Origin: Oceanomicrobium pacificus
GTDB lineage: Bacteria; Pseudomonadota; Alphaproteobacteria; Rhodobacterales; Rhodobacteraceae
Assembly: GCF_009833495.1 (NCBI RefSeq)
Contig: NZ_WUWG01000006.1
Location: forward strand, 124,001 to 188,000
Direction of reading: 5' to 3'
Length of the DNA stretch: 64,000 nucleotides
Shown: in pieces, positions 46,500 through 55,710 of the stretch
Layout: the number at the start of each line of letters is the position of its first letter
Numbering within the stretch: the stretch's first letter is position 1
Position numbers and translations under genes: made by a program
Notes under the pieces: model-generated
Seen by the model: the letters and a program-made list of their open reading frames with translations, nothing else
Told to the model about the DNA's origin: nothing
Database searches by the model: none

Positions 46500-47918
46500 G
46501 GCGAGGCGCGCCAGCCGCACCAGCAGCTTGAACCAGACCGGACGGCGCTCATAGTCGTCCGGATCGAATATCCGGCTCTTCTCCATGTCGCGGAGCAGCA
46601 TCGCCTCCACCTTGGCATTGAAATCCGCGTCTCCGATCAGGGTCGTGATCTCGAAATTCAGCCGCAGCGAACGGTTGTCGAAATTGGCCGTGCCGACAAA
46701 GGCGGCATTATGGTCGATCAGCACGACCTTCTGGTGAAGGAACCCGTCCGTGTAGCGGTAGAAGGTGATCCCGCTTTTCACCCCTTCGGGCAGATAGGCA
46801 AAGGCCGCGAGCCAGACGATCCGGTGATCGGGCTTGTCGGGCAGGATCACCCGCACGTCGACGCCGCGCAGCGCGGCCAGTTGCAGCGCCGAGACGATGT
46901 CGAGGTCCGGCACGTAATAGGGGCTGACGATCCAGAGTCGCTCGGTCGCGCTGTTGATCGCATGCAGCATCAGAAGGTTGGCGCTCTCGAATGTGTCCGC
47001 CGGACCGGTCGCAAGCACAAGCGCGGCCTTGTCGCCGGATGCGCTGGGCTTCGGCGTCCAGTCGAGCGGCAGCATCTCGTCCTTCAGCCAGAACCAGTCC
47101 TCCTGAAAGGACAGCTGGGCGCCCTGTACGATCGGCCCCTCGATGCGCACATGCGTGTCCCGCCAGCGCCCGAAATGGGGGTCGAGCCCGAGATATTCGT
47201 CGCCGACATTGTGCCCGCCGATGAAGCCCACACGACCGTCCACGACGACCACCTTGCGATGGTTGCGGAAATTGATCTGGAACCGGCTGCCGCGGCGCGA
47301 GGAACTGTTGAAGGCGGCGGTTTCCACGCCGCCATCGTCCAGCGTCTCGAAATAGGCATGCGGCGTGCTGCCGGACCCGACGGAATCGTAGATCAGCCGG
47401 ACCATGACCCCCCGCGCGGCGAGGTCGAGCAGTGCCTTCTGCAGCCGCCGGCCAAGCTTGTCGTTGCGGATGATGTAGAATTGCACGAGCACATAGTCGC
47501 GGGCCTCGTCGAGCGCGGCGAAGATGCTCTGGAAAGTCGCCGATCCGTCGATGAGCAATTCCACGTCGTTGCCGCGTGTCACCGGCATGTCCGCCAGCCG
47601 CTCCACTGCGCGGATCGAGCCGAGACGGGTTGAGGAGATTTTGTCGAGCGGCGGGCGCAACGTGTCGGTCAGGCCTTCATGGGCGATCACCTTCAACTCG
47701 GAGCGTTTCCGGTCCTCCAGATAGCCCGAGAAGCGGCGGCGACCGAAGGCCAGATAGGCCGGCACGGCGAGCCAGGGCAGGGTGACGAGACTGATCGCCC
47801 AGGCAATCGAGCCCTGCGTCGTGCGCGATTCAAGAAGGGCCGCCACCGCACAGCCGAGACCGGTCAGGTAGACCAGTGCCGCGAAGGCGGAAAAGAGGAC
47901 GGTCAGGTCGGCTTCCAT
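46485..47918 (-). CDS. cls: Cardiolipin synthase
   Basis: 477 residues of the phospholipase D superfamily; joins two phosphatidylglycerols to give cardiolipin. Two N-terminal membrane helices, then two HKD motifs: NHRKVVVVDGRVGFIGG and HQKVVLIDHNAAFVGTANFD. The region HNVGDEYLGLD between is as in ClsA. 27 bp upstream of it on the minus strand lies the stop of the EEP-family gene, so they may form one transcript. Confidence 0.92.
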   Translation of the reverse strand: MEADLTVLFSAFAALVYLTGLGCAVAALLESRTTQGSIAWAISLVTLPWLAVPAYLAFGRRRFSGYLEDRKRSELKVIAHEGLTDTLRPPLDKISSTRLGSIRAVERLADMPVTRGNDVELLIDGSATFQSIFAALDEARDYVLVQFYIIRNDKLGRRLQKALLDLAARGVMVRLIYDSVGSGSTPHAYFETLDDGGVETAAFNSSSRRGSRFQINFRNHRKVVVVDGRVGFIGGHNVGDEYLGLDPHFGRWRDTHVRIEGPIVQGAQLSFQEDWFWLKDEMLPLDWTPKPSASGDKAALVLATGPADTFESANLLMLHAINSATERLWIVSPYYVPDLDIVSALQLAALRGVDVRVILPDKPDHRIVWLAAFAYLPEGVKSGITFYRYTDGFLHQKVVLIDHNAAFVGTANFDNRSLRLNFEITTLIGDADFNAKVEAMLLRDMEKSRIFDPDDYERRPVWFKLLVRLARLASPVL

Positions 47919-47945
47919 AGGGGCTCCGCTTGCGGGTCGCGCCTG

Positions 47946-48665
47946 TCAGTCTGCCGTGCCGCTGTCTGTTTCATCAAGAGTGATGTCGGCCCAGATCGGC
48001 AGATGGTCGGAGGCCTGGCGCGACAGATCGGAATGGTGGACACCGCAGGCCTCGACCCGCACGCCGTGGCCGGTGGCGAACCGGTCGAGCGCGACGACCG
48101 GGCGCGCGGCATGGAAGCTCGGCCCCGGCGTGACCAGCTGGAACTGGCGGGTGAAGTCGCGCAGATTCGGCCCCGAGCGCCGCCATTCGTTGAAATCGCC
48201 CGCTACCACGGTCGGGGGCGATCCGCTCAGCCTGTCGAGCTTGGCCAGCACGCGCCGCACCTGCTGGCGGCGCACGGTCGACAGGAGCGCCAGATGCACG
48301 CCCACGACCCGCAGCCGCTGCCCGTCCACATCCACATCGACCATGATGGCGCCGCGCGGCTCCAGCGTCGGCAGCATGAATTTGTGACGCCGCAGGATCG
48401 GTAGCGCATCGCGCACGAGAATGGCATTGCCGTGCCAGCCGATCGATCCGGTCCGGCGTGCAATGCCCGCGATCGTGTAGGCACTGTCGGCCTCGATCAC
48501 ATCCTGCGGCAGGCTGCTGATTCGGTCCCCGAAGCGCAGATCGGCCTCCTGAAGGATGACGATGTCGGCGTCGATCTCCTGCAGGACGGAGAGAATCCGC
48601 ATCGGGTCGCGGCGACCGTCCAGTCCCACGGATTTCCGGATATTGTATGATGCGATGCGAAGCAT
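47946..48665 (-). CDS. Endonuclease/exonuclease/phosphatase (EEP) family hydrolase
   Basis: 239 residues of the EEP fold. SYNIRKSVGLDGRRD, VILQEADLRFGDR (metal-binding Glu), VVAGDFNEWRR and the C-terminal SDHLPIWADI with the catalytic His are the four conserved blocks. No signal peptide. Position before the cardiolipin synthase on the same strand (27 bp) is common in Rhodobacterales and hints at a membrane-lipid or sphingomyelinase-like role; nuclease activity cannot be excluded. Confidence 0.87.
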   Translation of the reverse strand: MLRIASYNIRKSVGLDGRRDPMRILSVLQEIDADIVILQEADLRFGDRISSLPQDVIEADSAYTIAGIARRTGSIGWHGNAILVRDALPILRRHKFMLPTLEPRGAIMVDVDVDGQRLRVVGVHLALLSTVRRQQVRRVLAKLDRLSGSPPTVVAGDFNEWRRSGPNLRDFTRQFQLVTPGPSFHAARPVVALDRFATGHGVRVEACGVHHSDLSRQASDHLPIWADITLDETDSGTAD

Positions 48666-48757
48666 GACCCATCCGCGCAGATGCGTTGCGCATCAGTTGC
48701 CCCAAACGGGCGGCAAACTCAAGCGCTTGGGCGAAACGGGCATGAAATGGAAGGAGC

Positions 48758-48832
48758 TGGTGCCGCTGGGCAGGATTGAACTGCCGACCTCATCATTACC
48801 AATGATGCGCTCTACCACTGAGCTACAGCGGC
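48758..48832 (-). tRNA. tRNA-Thr (anticodon GGT)
   Basis: Encoded on the minus strand, 75 nt with encoded CCA at 48758-48760. Acceptor GCCGCTG (48832-48826) pairs with CAGCGGC (48768-48762). Anticodon stem CATCA/TGATG encloses TTGGTAA, anticodon GGT. T-loop GTTCAATCC is normal. Confidence 0.96.
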
Positions 48833-48918
48833 TCCTTGAGGCGGCGTTTTAGCCGATTTGCGCCCGAGTGCAAGCGCAAACTGGACCCCGATGCATCAGG
48901 TGGGTTAGAGGAAGAATG

Positions 48919-49101
48919 ATGAAAGAGACAGATGGCGGAAAAGCAACGGGCAAAGGGCGGGGCGGCGCACCGGCGGGCGATCGGGAAGATCGGCTGAAGG
49001 CGGCGTTGCGTGCCAATCTGCAGCGCCGGAAAAGCCAGAGCCGGGCGCGGAAATCGGCCACGGATACGGCCGACAGCAGCGCGCCCGCACCCAAGGACTG
49101 A
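48919..49101 (+). CDS. Small basic protein upstream of murA
   Basis: 60 residues, very rich in Lys, Arg and Ala: DREDRLKAALRANLQRRK and SQSRARK. Start at 48919, six nt after GAGGA; the ATG at 48916 is also possible. It lies 54 bp upstream of murA on the same strand, a position I recall for small basic conserved proteins in Rhodobacterales. Function unknown; the charge suggests nucleic-acid or membrane contact. Confidence 0.7.
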   Translation: MKETDGGKATGKGRGGAPAGDREDRLKAALRANLQRRKSQSRARKSATDTADSSAPAPKD

Positions 49102-49155
49102 CGCCAGACAGACTGCGCGGCCACCCTGCCGCGCCAACCGGAAAGATACAGGCAC

Positions 49156-50421
49156 ATGGATTCCATTCTCATCAAGGGCGGCACAGCGCTCCACGGGCGC
49201 ATCCCGATCACCGGCGCGAAGAACGCCTGTCTGACACTGATGCCCGCAGCGCTTCTGTCCGACGAACCGCTGACGCTGACCAATGCGCCGCGCCTGTCGG
49301 ATATCCGCACAATGACCGAACTGTTGCAGTCGCTCGGCTGCGAAGTGGCGGCGCTGCAAGGCGGACGGGTGCTGGCCATCGGCGCGGAGGAGATCACCAA
49401 CCACCGCGCCGACTATGACATCGTGCGCAAGATGCGCGCCTCTATCCTGGTGCTCGGGCCAATGCTGGCGCGCGACGGTCATGCCACGGTTTCGCTGCCC
49501 GGCGGTTGCGCGATCGGTGCGCGCCCGGTTGATCTGCACCTGAAGGGGCTGGAGGCGCTCGGGGCTGAACTGGAATTGCGGGACGGCTATGTCCATGCCC
49601 GCGCCGAAGGCGGGCTGAAGGGCGGCACGGTGGAGTTTCCCTTCGTCTCTGTCGGGGCAACGGAAAATGTGTTGATGGCCGCAACGCTGGCCAAGGGCAC
49701 GACCGTGATCCGCAACGCTGCGCGCGAGCCGGAGATCGTCGACCTTGCCGCCTGCCTCAGTGCGATGGGTGCGCGGATCGACGGTGCCGGGACCGACACG
49801 ATCACCGTCGAGGGTGTCGACCGGTTGCATGGCGCCACCCATCAGGTGGTGACCGACCGGATCGAGCTCGGCACATATATGTTGGCGCCTGCGATCACCG
49901 GCGGCGAGGTCGAACTGCTCGGCGGCCGCCGCGCGCTCGTTGAAAGCTTCTCCGAGCGGCTGGAAGCGGCCGGGATGGAGGTCACCGACACGGCCGACGG
50001 GCTGAAAGTCAGCCGCACCAACGGGCGCATCCGCCCAGTCGATGTCGTCACCGCGCCGCATCCGGGTTTCCCGACCGACCTGCAGGCCCAGATGATGGCG
50101 CTGCTCACGCTCGCGGACGGCACCTCGAAGCTGGAGGAACGGATCTTCGAGAACCGGTTCATGCATGCGCCCGAGCTGATGCGCATGGGCGCGCGCATCG
50201 ACGTGCATGGCGGCACGGCGACCGTCGAGGGCGTGGAGCAGTTGCGCGGTGCGCCCGTCATGGCCACCGATCTGCGGGCGAGCGTGTCGCTCATCCTCGC
50301 CGGTCTGGCCGCGTCGGGTGAAACGCTCGTGAAACGTGTCTATCATCTGGATCGCGGCTATGAGCGGGTGGAAGAAAAACTCTCCGCCTGCGGGGCGCAG
50401 ATCGAACGGATAGCGGAGTAG
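49156..50421 (+). CDS. murA: UDP-N-acetylglucosamine 1-carboxyvinyltransferase
   Basis: 421 residues; transfers enolpyruvate from PEP to UDP-GlcNAc, the first committed step of peptidoglycan synthesis. Catalytic Cys118 in [15 protein letters not shown] is the fosfomycin target. First large gene of the murA - DUF2948 - hisD - UPF0262 - phosphatase - infA - maf - RNase E/G - yacG series. Confidence 0.96.
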   Translation: MDSILIKGGTALHGRIPITGAKNACLTLMPAALLSDEPLTLTNAPRLSDIRTMTELLQSLGCEVAALQGGRVLAIGAEEITNHRADYDIVRKMRASILVLGPMLARDGHATVSLPGGCAIGARPVDLHLKGLEALGAELELRDGYVHARAEGGLKGGTVEFPFVSVGATENVLMAATLAKGTTVIRNAAREPEIVDLAACLSAMGARIDGAGTDTITVEGVDRLHGATHQVVTDRIELGTYMLAPAITGGEVELLGGRRALVESFSERLEAAGMEVTDTADGLKVSRTNGRIRPVDVVTAPHPGFPTDLQAQMMALLTLADGTSKLEERIFENRFMHAPELMRMGARIDVHGGTATVEGVEQLRGAPVMATDLRASVSLILAGLAASGETLVKRVYHLDRGYERVEEKLSACGAQIERIAE

Positions 50422-50426
50422 GCTTC

Positions 50427-50906
50427 ATGGCAGATGCCCGGTTTGAGGATGGCGCGGAACAGCCCCTGCGGCTGAAGGCGGAAAGCGCGGAAGATCTCGC
50501 CGTATTGTCGGCCATGGTGCAGGATGCCGTGGCCCAGACGGCCGAGATGAGCTGGCTGCCGCGGCACCGCCGTTTCGCGCTCCTCATCAACCGGTTCCGC
50601 TGGGAGGATCGCGACCAGGCAGCCCAGCAGAAGCGCGCGTACGAGCGCGTGCAGGCGACGCTGGTGATCGACGGGGCGCTGAAGGTGCGGAGCAACGGGA
50701 TCGATCCGGCCGACAAGGATCTGGTGTTGGATCTGCTGGCGCTGCGGTTTGTCGAAGGCGATGCCCCGGCGGGGCGCTTGACGCTCATTTTCGCCGGCGA
50801 CGGAGAGATTGCGATCGACGTGGAATGCCTCGATGTCACGCTGACCGACCAGTCGCGCCCCTATGTGGCCCGCGCCAAGGAAGCGCCGCGCCATCCGCTC
50901 GACTGA
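50427..50906 (+). CDS. DUF2948 family protein
   Basis: 159 residues matching DUF2948: DLAVLSAMVQDAV near the N-terminus, then WLPRHRRFALLINRFRWED, and C-terminal IDVECLDVTLTDQSRPY. Function unknown. 5 bp after murA and 79 bp before hisD, part of the conserved gene series, so a housekeeping role is likely. Confidence 0.83.
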   Translation: MADARFEDGAEQPLRLKAESAEDLAVLSAMVQDAVAQTAEMSWLPRHRRFALLINRFRWEDRDQAAQQKRAYERVQATLVIDGALKVRSNGIDPADKDLVLDLLALRFVEGDAPAGRLTLIFAGDGEIAIDVECLDVTLTDQSRPYVARAKEAPRHPLD

Positions 50907-50985
50907 CGCTTGCGGCAACGCGGCTCTTGTGCCGGACGGGTGGCGGCGCTAGGGCAGGGGCAGTTCTGGCGCGGGAGAGAGCGTG

Positions 50986-52296
50986 ATGCCTGTTTTTCTG
51001 GATGCAACATCGGCAGGGTTCGAGGCGGATTTCGCCGCCTTTCTGGAGACCAAGCGCGAGATTTCGGCCGATGTGGACGCAACCGTAGCGGATATTCTGG
51101 AGACAGTGCGCGCCCGTGGCGACGCCGCTCTGGTGGACTACACCAACCGGTTCGACCGCCTATCCCTGTCCGCCGACGGGCTGGAGATCGGCGCTGAGGA
51201 AATCGACGCGGCCATAGCGAAAGTGCCGCCTGCGGATCGCGCGGCGCTGGAACTCGCGGCTGACCGGATCCGCGCCTATCACGAAAAGCAGCGCCCCGAG
51301 GATGCCCGCTGGGAAGATGCGGCCGGCGCCAGCATCGGATGGCGCTGGACGGCGGTGCAGGCGGCGGGCCTTTACGTGCCGGGCGGTCTGGCCTCCTATC
51401 CGTCTTCGGTCCTGATGAACGCGATCCCCGCCAAGGTGGCCGGGGTGGAAGAACTGATCGTCTGCGTGCCGACGCCCAAAGGCGCGGTCAATCCGCTGGT
51501 GCTGCTTGCGGCCCGGATCGCGGGCGTTGACCGGGTGTTCCGCATCGGCGGCGCGCAGGCGGTGGCCGCACTGGCCTATGGCACGGAAACGGTCCCGAAG
51601 GTCGACAAGATCACCGGCCCTGGAAATGCCTATGTGGCGGCCGCCAAGCGGCGTGTGTTCGGCCATGTCGGCATCGACATGATTGCGGGCCCGTCGGAGA
51701 TCCTCGTGATCGCGGATGCGGAGAATGACCCGGATTGGATCGCGCTCGACCTCCTGTCGCAGGCCGAACATGACGAAAGCGCCCAGTCGATCCTGATCAC
51801 GACCGATGCAGAGTTTGGCCGCGCTGTCGCGGCCGCGGTCGAGAAGCGGCTCAAGACCCTGACGCGGGCGGCCATCGCCGGTCCAAGCTGGCGGGACTAT
51901 GGCGCGGTCATCACCGTGCCGGACATGGCGACCGCAATCGCCCTGTCGGACCGGATCGCGCCCGAACATCTGGAAATCTGCACCTCCGACGCAGATGCCG
52001 TCGCGGCACGCATCCGCCATGCCGGGGCGATTTTCATCGGCGCCTGGACGCCCGAGGCGATCGGCGATTATGTCGGCGGCCCGAACCATGTCCTGCCGAC
52101 GGCACGCTCCGCCCGCTTTTCCTCCGGCCTGTCCGTGCTCGATTTCATGAAGCGCACGACCGTCGCGCGGATGAGCCCCGACGCGCTTGCCGCCATCGGT
52201 CCGGCGGCGGAACGGCTGGCGATCTGCGAGGATCTGGAGGCCCACGGCCTGTCGGTGCGGGCGCGTCTCGACCGGCTAAACAGGGGGCGCGAATGA
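50986..52296 (+). CDS. hisD: Histidinol dehydrogenase
   Basis: 436 residues; oxidises histidinol to histidine with two NAD+ molecules. Signature YVPGGLASYPSSVLMNAIPA, then IGGAQAVAALAYGT, ITGPGNAYVAAAKR and the zinc-ligand residues in the IAPEHLEI region. ATG at 50986 follows GGGAGAGAG; GTG at 50983 is also in frame. The gene overlaps UPF0262 by ATGA (52293-52296). Confidence 0.95.
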   Translation: MPVFLDATSAGFEADFAAFLETKREISADVDATVADILETVRARGDAALVDYTNRFDRLSLSADGLEIGAEEIDAAIAKVPPADRAALELAADRIRAYHEKQRPEDARWEDAAGASIGWRWTAVQAAGLYVPGGLASYPSSVLMNAIPAKVAGVEELIVCVPTPKGAVNPLVLLAARIAGVDRVFRIGGAQAVAALAYGTETVPKVDKITGPGNAYVAAAKRRVFGHVGIDMIAGPSEILVIADAENDPDWIALDLLSQAEHDESAQSILITTDAEFGRAVAAAVEKRLKTLTRAAIAGPSWRDYGAVITVPDMATAIALSDRIAPEHLEICTSDADAVAARIRHAGAIFIGAWTPEAIGDYVGGPNHVLPTARSARFSSGLSVLDFMKRTTVARMSPDALAAIGPAAERLAICEDLEAHGLSVRARLDRLNRGRE

Positions 52297-52781
52297 GTGA
52301 CAGCAACCGCCTGAGCGACATCCGCCTCGACGATAGCGGACTGCCGCCACCCACACCCGAGATCGAGCAGGAGCGGCGGGTCGCGATCTTCGACCTTCTG
52401 GAGCAGAACAGTTTCGCCTTGCCGGTCCGCGACGGGGCGGACGTGCCGGACGGACCCTACGTGCTCGACCTGTCGATCCGCGACCGGCGGCTCGTGTTCG
52501 AGGTCAGCACCGAAGCCGGTGCGCCGGTCGGGGCCTTCCACCTGTCGCTGACGCCTTTCCGGCAGGTGGTGAAGGATTATTTCCAGATCTGCGAGAGCTA
52601 TTTCGACGCGGTCAAACGCCTGCCACCAAGCCAGATCGAGGCGATCGACATGGGGCGGCGCGGGATCCACAACGAGGGCTCGCGGGTTCTGCTCGACCGG
52701 CTCGACGGCAAGGTCGAGACCGACATGGCGACCGCGCGGCGGCTCTTCACCCTTATCTGCGTTCTGCATTTCAAGGGCTGA
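52293..52781 (+). CDS. UPF0262 family protein
   Basis: 162 residues of UPF0262, with RVAIFDLLEQNSF, YVLDLSIRDRRLVFE, FQICESYFDAVKRLPPSQIE and IDMGRRGIHNEGS as recognisable blocks. Function unknown; coupled to hisD through an ATGA overlap and 3 bp from the next gene. Confidence 0.87.
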   Translation: MSDSNRLSDIRLDDSGLPPPTPEIEQERRVAIFDLLEQNSFALPVRDGADVPDGPYVLDLSIRDRRLVFEVSTEAGAPVGAFHLSLTPFRQVVKDYFQICESYFDAVKRLPPSQIEAIDMGRRGIHNEGSRVLLDRLDGKVETDMATARRLFTLICVLHFKG

Positions 52782-52784
52782 CGG

Positions 52785-53255
52785 GTGGCGGATCTCCCCG
52801 GCTCGGTGCTTTTCTGCTGCGACTATAACGCAGTGCGGTCGCCCATGGCCGAGGGGATCCTCAAGCAGCGGTTCGGACGCCAGATCTATGTCCAGTCCGC
52901 CGGCGTGCGGCATGAGCTTGAAATCGACGGGTTCGCCATTGCCGTCTGCGCGGAAATCGGCGTGGAACTGTCGCGCCACCGGTCCCGCTCCTTCGAGGAG
53001 ATGGAGGAATGGGGCGACAGTTTCGACAGTTACGACCTGATCGTGGCCATGTCGCCCGCCTCCCAGCGCGCGGCACTGGAACTGACCCGCCACTATGCTT
53101 TGGAAGTCGAATATTGGCCCGTGATCGACCCGACAGGCTTGGGCGAGAGCCGGGCCGACAAGCTGGCGGCCTACCGCCAGACGCGCGACCAGATCGTCGC
53201 GCATGTCACCCAGCGCTTCGGCGCGGGTCCGGATGCCCCGACACCGGGCGCCTGA
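52785..53255 (+). CDS. Low-molecular-weight phosphotyrosine phosphatase-like protein
   Basis: 156 residues with P-loop CDYNAVRS (C12 to R18, Cx5R) and the general-acid Asp in VIDPTG. It starts at a GTG (52785). In the P-loop the residue pattern DYNAV replaces the usual xGNxC, so substrate may differ from typical LMW-PTP or arsenate reductases. A conserved neighbour of hisD and infA in Rhodobacterales. Confidence 0.82.
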   Translation: MADLPGSVLFCCDYNAVRSPMAEGILKQRFGRQIYVQSAGVRHELEIDGFAIAVCAEIGVELSRHRSRSFEEMEEWGDSFDSYDLIVAMSPASQRAALELTRHYALEVEYWPVIDPTGLGESRADKLAAYRQTRDQIVAHVTQRFGAGPDAPTPGA

Positions 53256-53266
53256 TGCGTTCCCGC

Positions 53267-53296
53267 TTGATATTTTCGCCATTTGGGGCCATTTAA
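53267..53296 (+). promoter_or_regulatory. Candidate sigma-70 promoter of infA
   Basis: TTGATA (53267-53272) and ATTTAA (53291-53296) separated by 18 bp, inside the 90-bp gap before infA. The hexamers match consensus at 5 of 6 (-35) and 4 of 6 (-10). Suggests infA can be transcribed apart from the genes before it. Confidence 0.4.
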
Positions 53297-53345
53297 CGCC
53301 CAGCCGGACACAAGCGCCGGTTGTTGCAACAAGATCGGAGAGACC

Positions 53346-53564
53346 ATGGCCAAGGAAGAGCTTCTTGAATTCCCGGGTGTCGTGACCGAGCTTCTGCCGA
53401 ACGCGACGTTTCGGGTAGAGCTCGAGAACGGCCATACCATCATCGCCCACACCGCTGGCAAGATGCGCAAGAATCGCATCCGCGTGCTGGCCGGCGACAA
53501 GGTGCAGGTCGAAATGACGCCCTATGATCTGACCAAGGGCCGGATCAACTATCGCTTCAAGTAA
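53346..53564 (+). CDS. infA: Translation initiation factor IF-1
   Basis: 72 residues, one S1/OB-fold domain. [19 protein letters not shown] then [25 protein letters not shown]-like [19 protein letters not shown] and the GRINYRFK end are diagnostic. Start at 53346 has GGAGAGA just before. Its TAA is 1 nt from the maf start. Confidence 0.97.
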   Translation: MAKEELLEFPGVVTELLPNATFRVELENGHTIIAHTAGKMRKNRIRVLAGDKVQVEMTPYDLTKGRINYRFK

Positions 53565-53565
53565 G

Positions 53566-54150
53566 ATGCGTCTGATCCTCGGATCGGGCAGCCCGCGCCG
53601 GCGCGAACTGCTGGCGCGGATCGGTGTCGTGCCGGATGCGATCCAGCCCCCCGACATAGACGAGACCCCGATGGCGGGCGAGGATCCGCGCCGCTATGCG
53701 CAGCGCCTCTCGGTCGAGAAGGCGCGGGCGGTTGCGGCGGATGCAGACACGCTCATTCTGTCGGCCGACACGGTCGTGGCCGCGGGCCGCCGGATCCTCG
53801 GCAAGCCTGCGGATGCGGCCGAGGCGGCTGAATTCCTGATGCTGCTCGGCGGTCGTCGCCATCGTGTGATTACCGGCGTCGCGCTGCGCCGGGGTGACCG
53901 GATCTGGCAGCGGGACGTTGTGACCGCTGTGAAGCTGAAACGCCTGTCGGACACGGAACTGTCGGCCTATCTGCGCTCGGGCGAATGGCAGGGCAAGGCA
54001 GGCGGCTATGCGATCCAGGGCATCGGCTCGGCCTTCGTGCCGTGGATTTCGGGCAGCTATACAAATGTGGTCGGCCTGCCCCTGACCGAGACCGCCGCGC
54101 TCCTGACAGGTGCCGGATATCCCGTCCCTTACGAAGGAGAGGCCGCGTGA
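53566..54150 (+). CDS. maf: Maf family nucleotide pyrophosphatase
   Basis: 194 residues. [14 protein letters not shown] at the N-terminus, ILSADTVV in the middle (catalytic Asp) and [13 protein letters not shown] are Maf signatures; GIGSAFV and YTNVVGLPL complete the pattern. Hydrolyses non-canonical or m7G/dTTP/UTP nucleotides; the subgroup is not resolved. Ends in a GTGA overlap with the RNase gene. Confidence 0.9.
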   Translation: MRLILGSGSPRRRELLARIGVVPDAIQPPDIDETPMAGEDPRRYAQRLSVEKARAVAADADTLILSADTVVAAGRRILGKPADAAEAAEFLMLLGGRRHRVITGVALRRGDRIWQRDVVTAVKLKRLSDTELSAYLRSGEWQGKAGGYAIQGIGSAFVPWISGSYTNVVGLPLTETAALLTGAGYPVPYEGEAA

Positions 54151-55205
54151 AGGGCTGTACCATCGCGATCGAGGAGGTGGATGGCGTCAGCCTTGCCGCG
54201 CGGATGATCGACGGGCGTCTGGACGACCTCTATATCGACGCGCCGGACGATGGCCGTCCGCAACCGGGCGCGATCTACCGCGCGAAAATGCTGCGCCCGA
54301 TCAAGGGGCTGCACGGGGCAACAGTCGATCTCGGTGACGGGCAGACCGGTTTTCTGCGCGAGGCACGCGGTCTGGCGCCGGGCGACAGTTTCCTGGTGCA
54401 GATCAATAGCCATTCCGAGGATGGCAAGGCGCCGCCGGTCACCCGTCGGCTGCTCTTCAAGAGCCGCCATGTCATCGTCACACCCGATGCGCCGGGGATC
54501 AACATCGCGCGGCGTATCCGCGACGATGACCGCCGCGATACGCTTCTGGAACTGGTGCATGACGTGCTGGGGGATGCCGGATTGCCCGACGGGGCCGGCG
54601 TGATCCTGCGTTCGGTCTGCGATGCGGCCCCCGAGGACCAGATTGCCGAGGATCTGGCCGACACGGCGGCGCTGGCCGCAAATGTTCTGGCCGATGCAGA
54701 GGGCGATGCGCCAGAATTGCTGGTGGCCGCGCCGGAGGCCGAGTTGCGCGCCTGGCAGGATTGGGTCGATCCCGCGCCGGACAGCGTGGAGCGCGACGAT
54801 GCCCCCTTCGAGCGGCTCGGTATCTGGGACGCGCTGGCGGCCCTACAGTCGCCGCGTGCGGACCTTCCCGGGCAGGGATGGATGGCGGTCGAGCCGACCT
54901 CCGCGCTTGTGGCAGTCGATGTGAACAGCGGCGGCGATTTTTCCCCCGCCGCAACGCTGAAAGCCAACCTTGCCGCCGCCGCCGAACTGCCGCGCCAGCT
55001 GCGCCTGCGCGGGCTCGGCGGGCAGGTGGTCGTCGATTTCGCGCCGCTTGGCAAGAAGGACCGAAAGCAGGTGGAGCAGGCGCTCCGCCGGGCGCTCAAA
55101 TCCGATCCGGTGGAGACGAGCCTCATCGGCTGGACGCCGATGGGCCACCTGGAACTGCAGCGCAAGCGCGAGCGCCAGCCCCTGTCGGAGCTTTGGCCGA
55201 GATGA
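54147..55205 (+). CDS. rng: Ribonuclease E/G family protein (short, RNase G-like)
   Basis: 352 residues. Starts at a GTG (54147) overlapping the maf stop, with AAGGAG before it. S1-like N-terminal segment ([23 protein letters not shown]), then the catalytic region with DVNSGGDFS and VVVDFAPL, the two acid residues that bind Mg. It lacks the zinc-link Cys pair and the long C-terminal scaffold, so it is shorter than RNase G (about 490) and may differ in oligomeric state. Cell-wall, histidine and RNA genes are otherwise unrelated; conserved position is the main context. Confidence 0.85.
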   Translation: MKGCTIAIEEVDGVSLAARMIDGRLDDLYIDAPDDGRPQPGAIYRAKMLRPIKGLHGATVDLGDGQTGFLREARGLAPGDSFLVQINSHSEDGKAPPVTRRLLFKSRHVIVTPDAPGINIARRIRDDDRRDTLLELVHDVLGDAGLPDGAGVILRSVCDAAPEDQIAEDLADTAALAANVLADAEGDAPELLVAAPEAELRAWQDWVDPAPDSVERDDAPFERLGIWDALAALQSPRADLPGQGWMAVEPTSALVAVDVNSGGDFSPAATLKANLAAAAELPRQLRLRGLGGQVVVDFAPLGKKDRKQVEQALRRALKSDPVETSLIGWTPMGHLELQRKRERQPLSELWPR

Positions 55206-55384
55206 GCTGCCCGATCTGCAAGAACGACAGCGCCGCGCGCTACCGGCCCTTCTGCTCCAAACGTTGCGCGGACATCGATCTGGGGCGCTGGATGCGGGGC
55301 TCCTACGCGATTCCGGCCGACGAGCCGCCGGCCGATGCTGACGCGCAGGAGGCGGATATCCGCCCGCGCGAAACCCGCCATTGA
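55202..55384 (+). CDS. yacG: DNA gyrase inhibitor YacG
   Basis: 60 residues. Zinc-binding cysteines at 3, 6, 18 and 22 (CPICK and FCSKRC), followed by DLGRWMRGSYAIP. YacG binds GyrB and limits supercoiling. ATG overlaps the RNase stop as ATGA. Last chromosomal gene before the tRNA-Phe and island. Confidence 0.93.
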   Translation: MSCPICKNDSAARYRPFCSKRCADIDLGRWMRGSYAIPADEPPADADAQEADIRPRETRH

Positions 55385-55496
55385 ACGGCTGGCAGGCGAC
55401 CGGCAGGGACCCGCGAAAAAACGCCCGAATGGGTCTGGACACGCCCCTGCAACTGCCCTAAAACCGCCGCACCCAGAGGCACAGAGCCTCTCCCGT

Positions 55497-55571
55497 GCCC
55501 GGGTAGCTCAGGGGTAGAGCAGCGGATTGAAAATCCGCGTGTCGGTGGTTCAAATCCGCCCCCGGGCACCA
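55497..55571 (+). tRNA. tRNA-Phe (anticodon GAA)
   Basis: 75 nt with encoded CCA. GCCCGGG (55497-55503) pairs with CCCGGGC (55561-55567), A discriminator, CCA 55569-55571. Anticodon stem GCGGA/TCCGC encloses TTGAAAA, anticodon GAA. The gene is whole. Its 3' end is the likely attachment site for the integrase at 57244-58356. Confidence 0.96.
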
Positions 55572-55618
55572 AATCACCTCCTAGTGTGAATGATATCAAT
55601 GGGTTACGAGGAAAAATC

Positions 55619-55659
55619 GTCCCACCGTTTGTGCTCCTGGGCAAAAGTGGGACTTTTTT
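55619..55659 (+). terminator. Candidate terminator after tRNA-Phe
   Basis: GTCCCAC (55619-55625) and GTGGGAC (55647-55653) form a 7-bp stem with a 21-nt loop, directly followed by six T (55654-55659). It lies 48 bp past the tRNA 3' end and would end rightward transcription before the island genes, which run the opposite way. Confidence 0.45.
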
Positions 55660-55710
55660 GTTCATGAGACGTTCGCGTTCCGGCGCGCGAAATCGTACCC
55701 TCGGCGGCAG

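Noticed and set aside
48823-50346. 507-codon minus-strand frame opposite murA
   Set aside because: murA is unambiguous on the plus strand; the frame also runs into the tRNA-Thr region.
52068-53657. 529-codon minus-strand frame opposite hisD to infA
   Set aside because: It spans several overlapping, well-conserved plus-strand genes.
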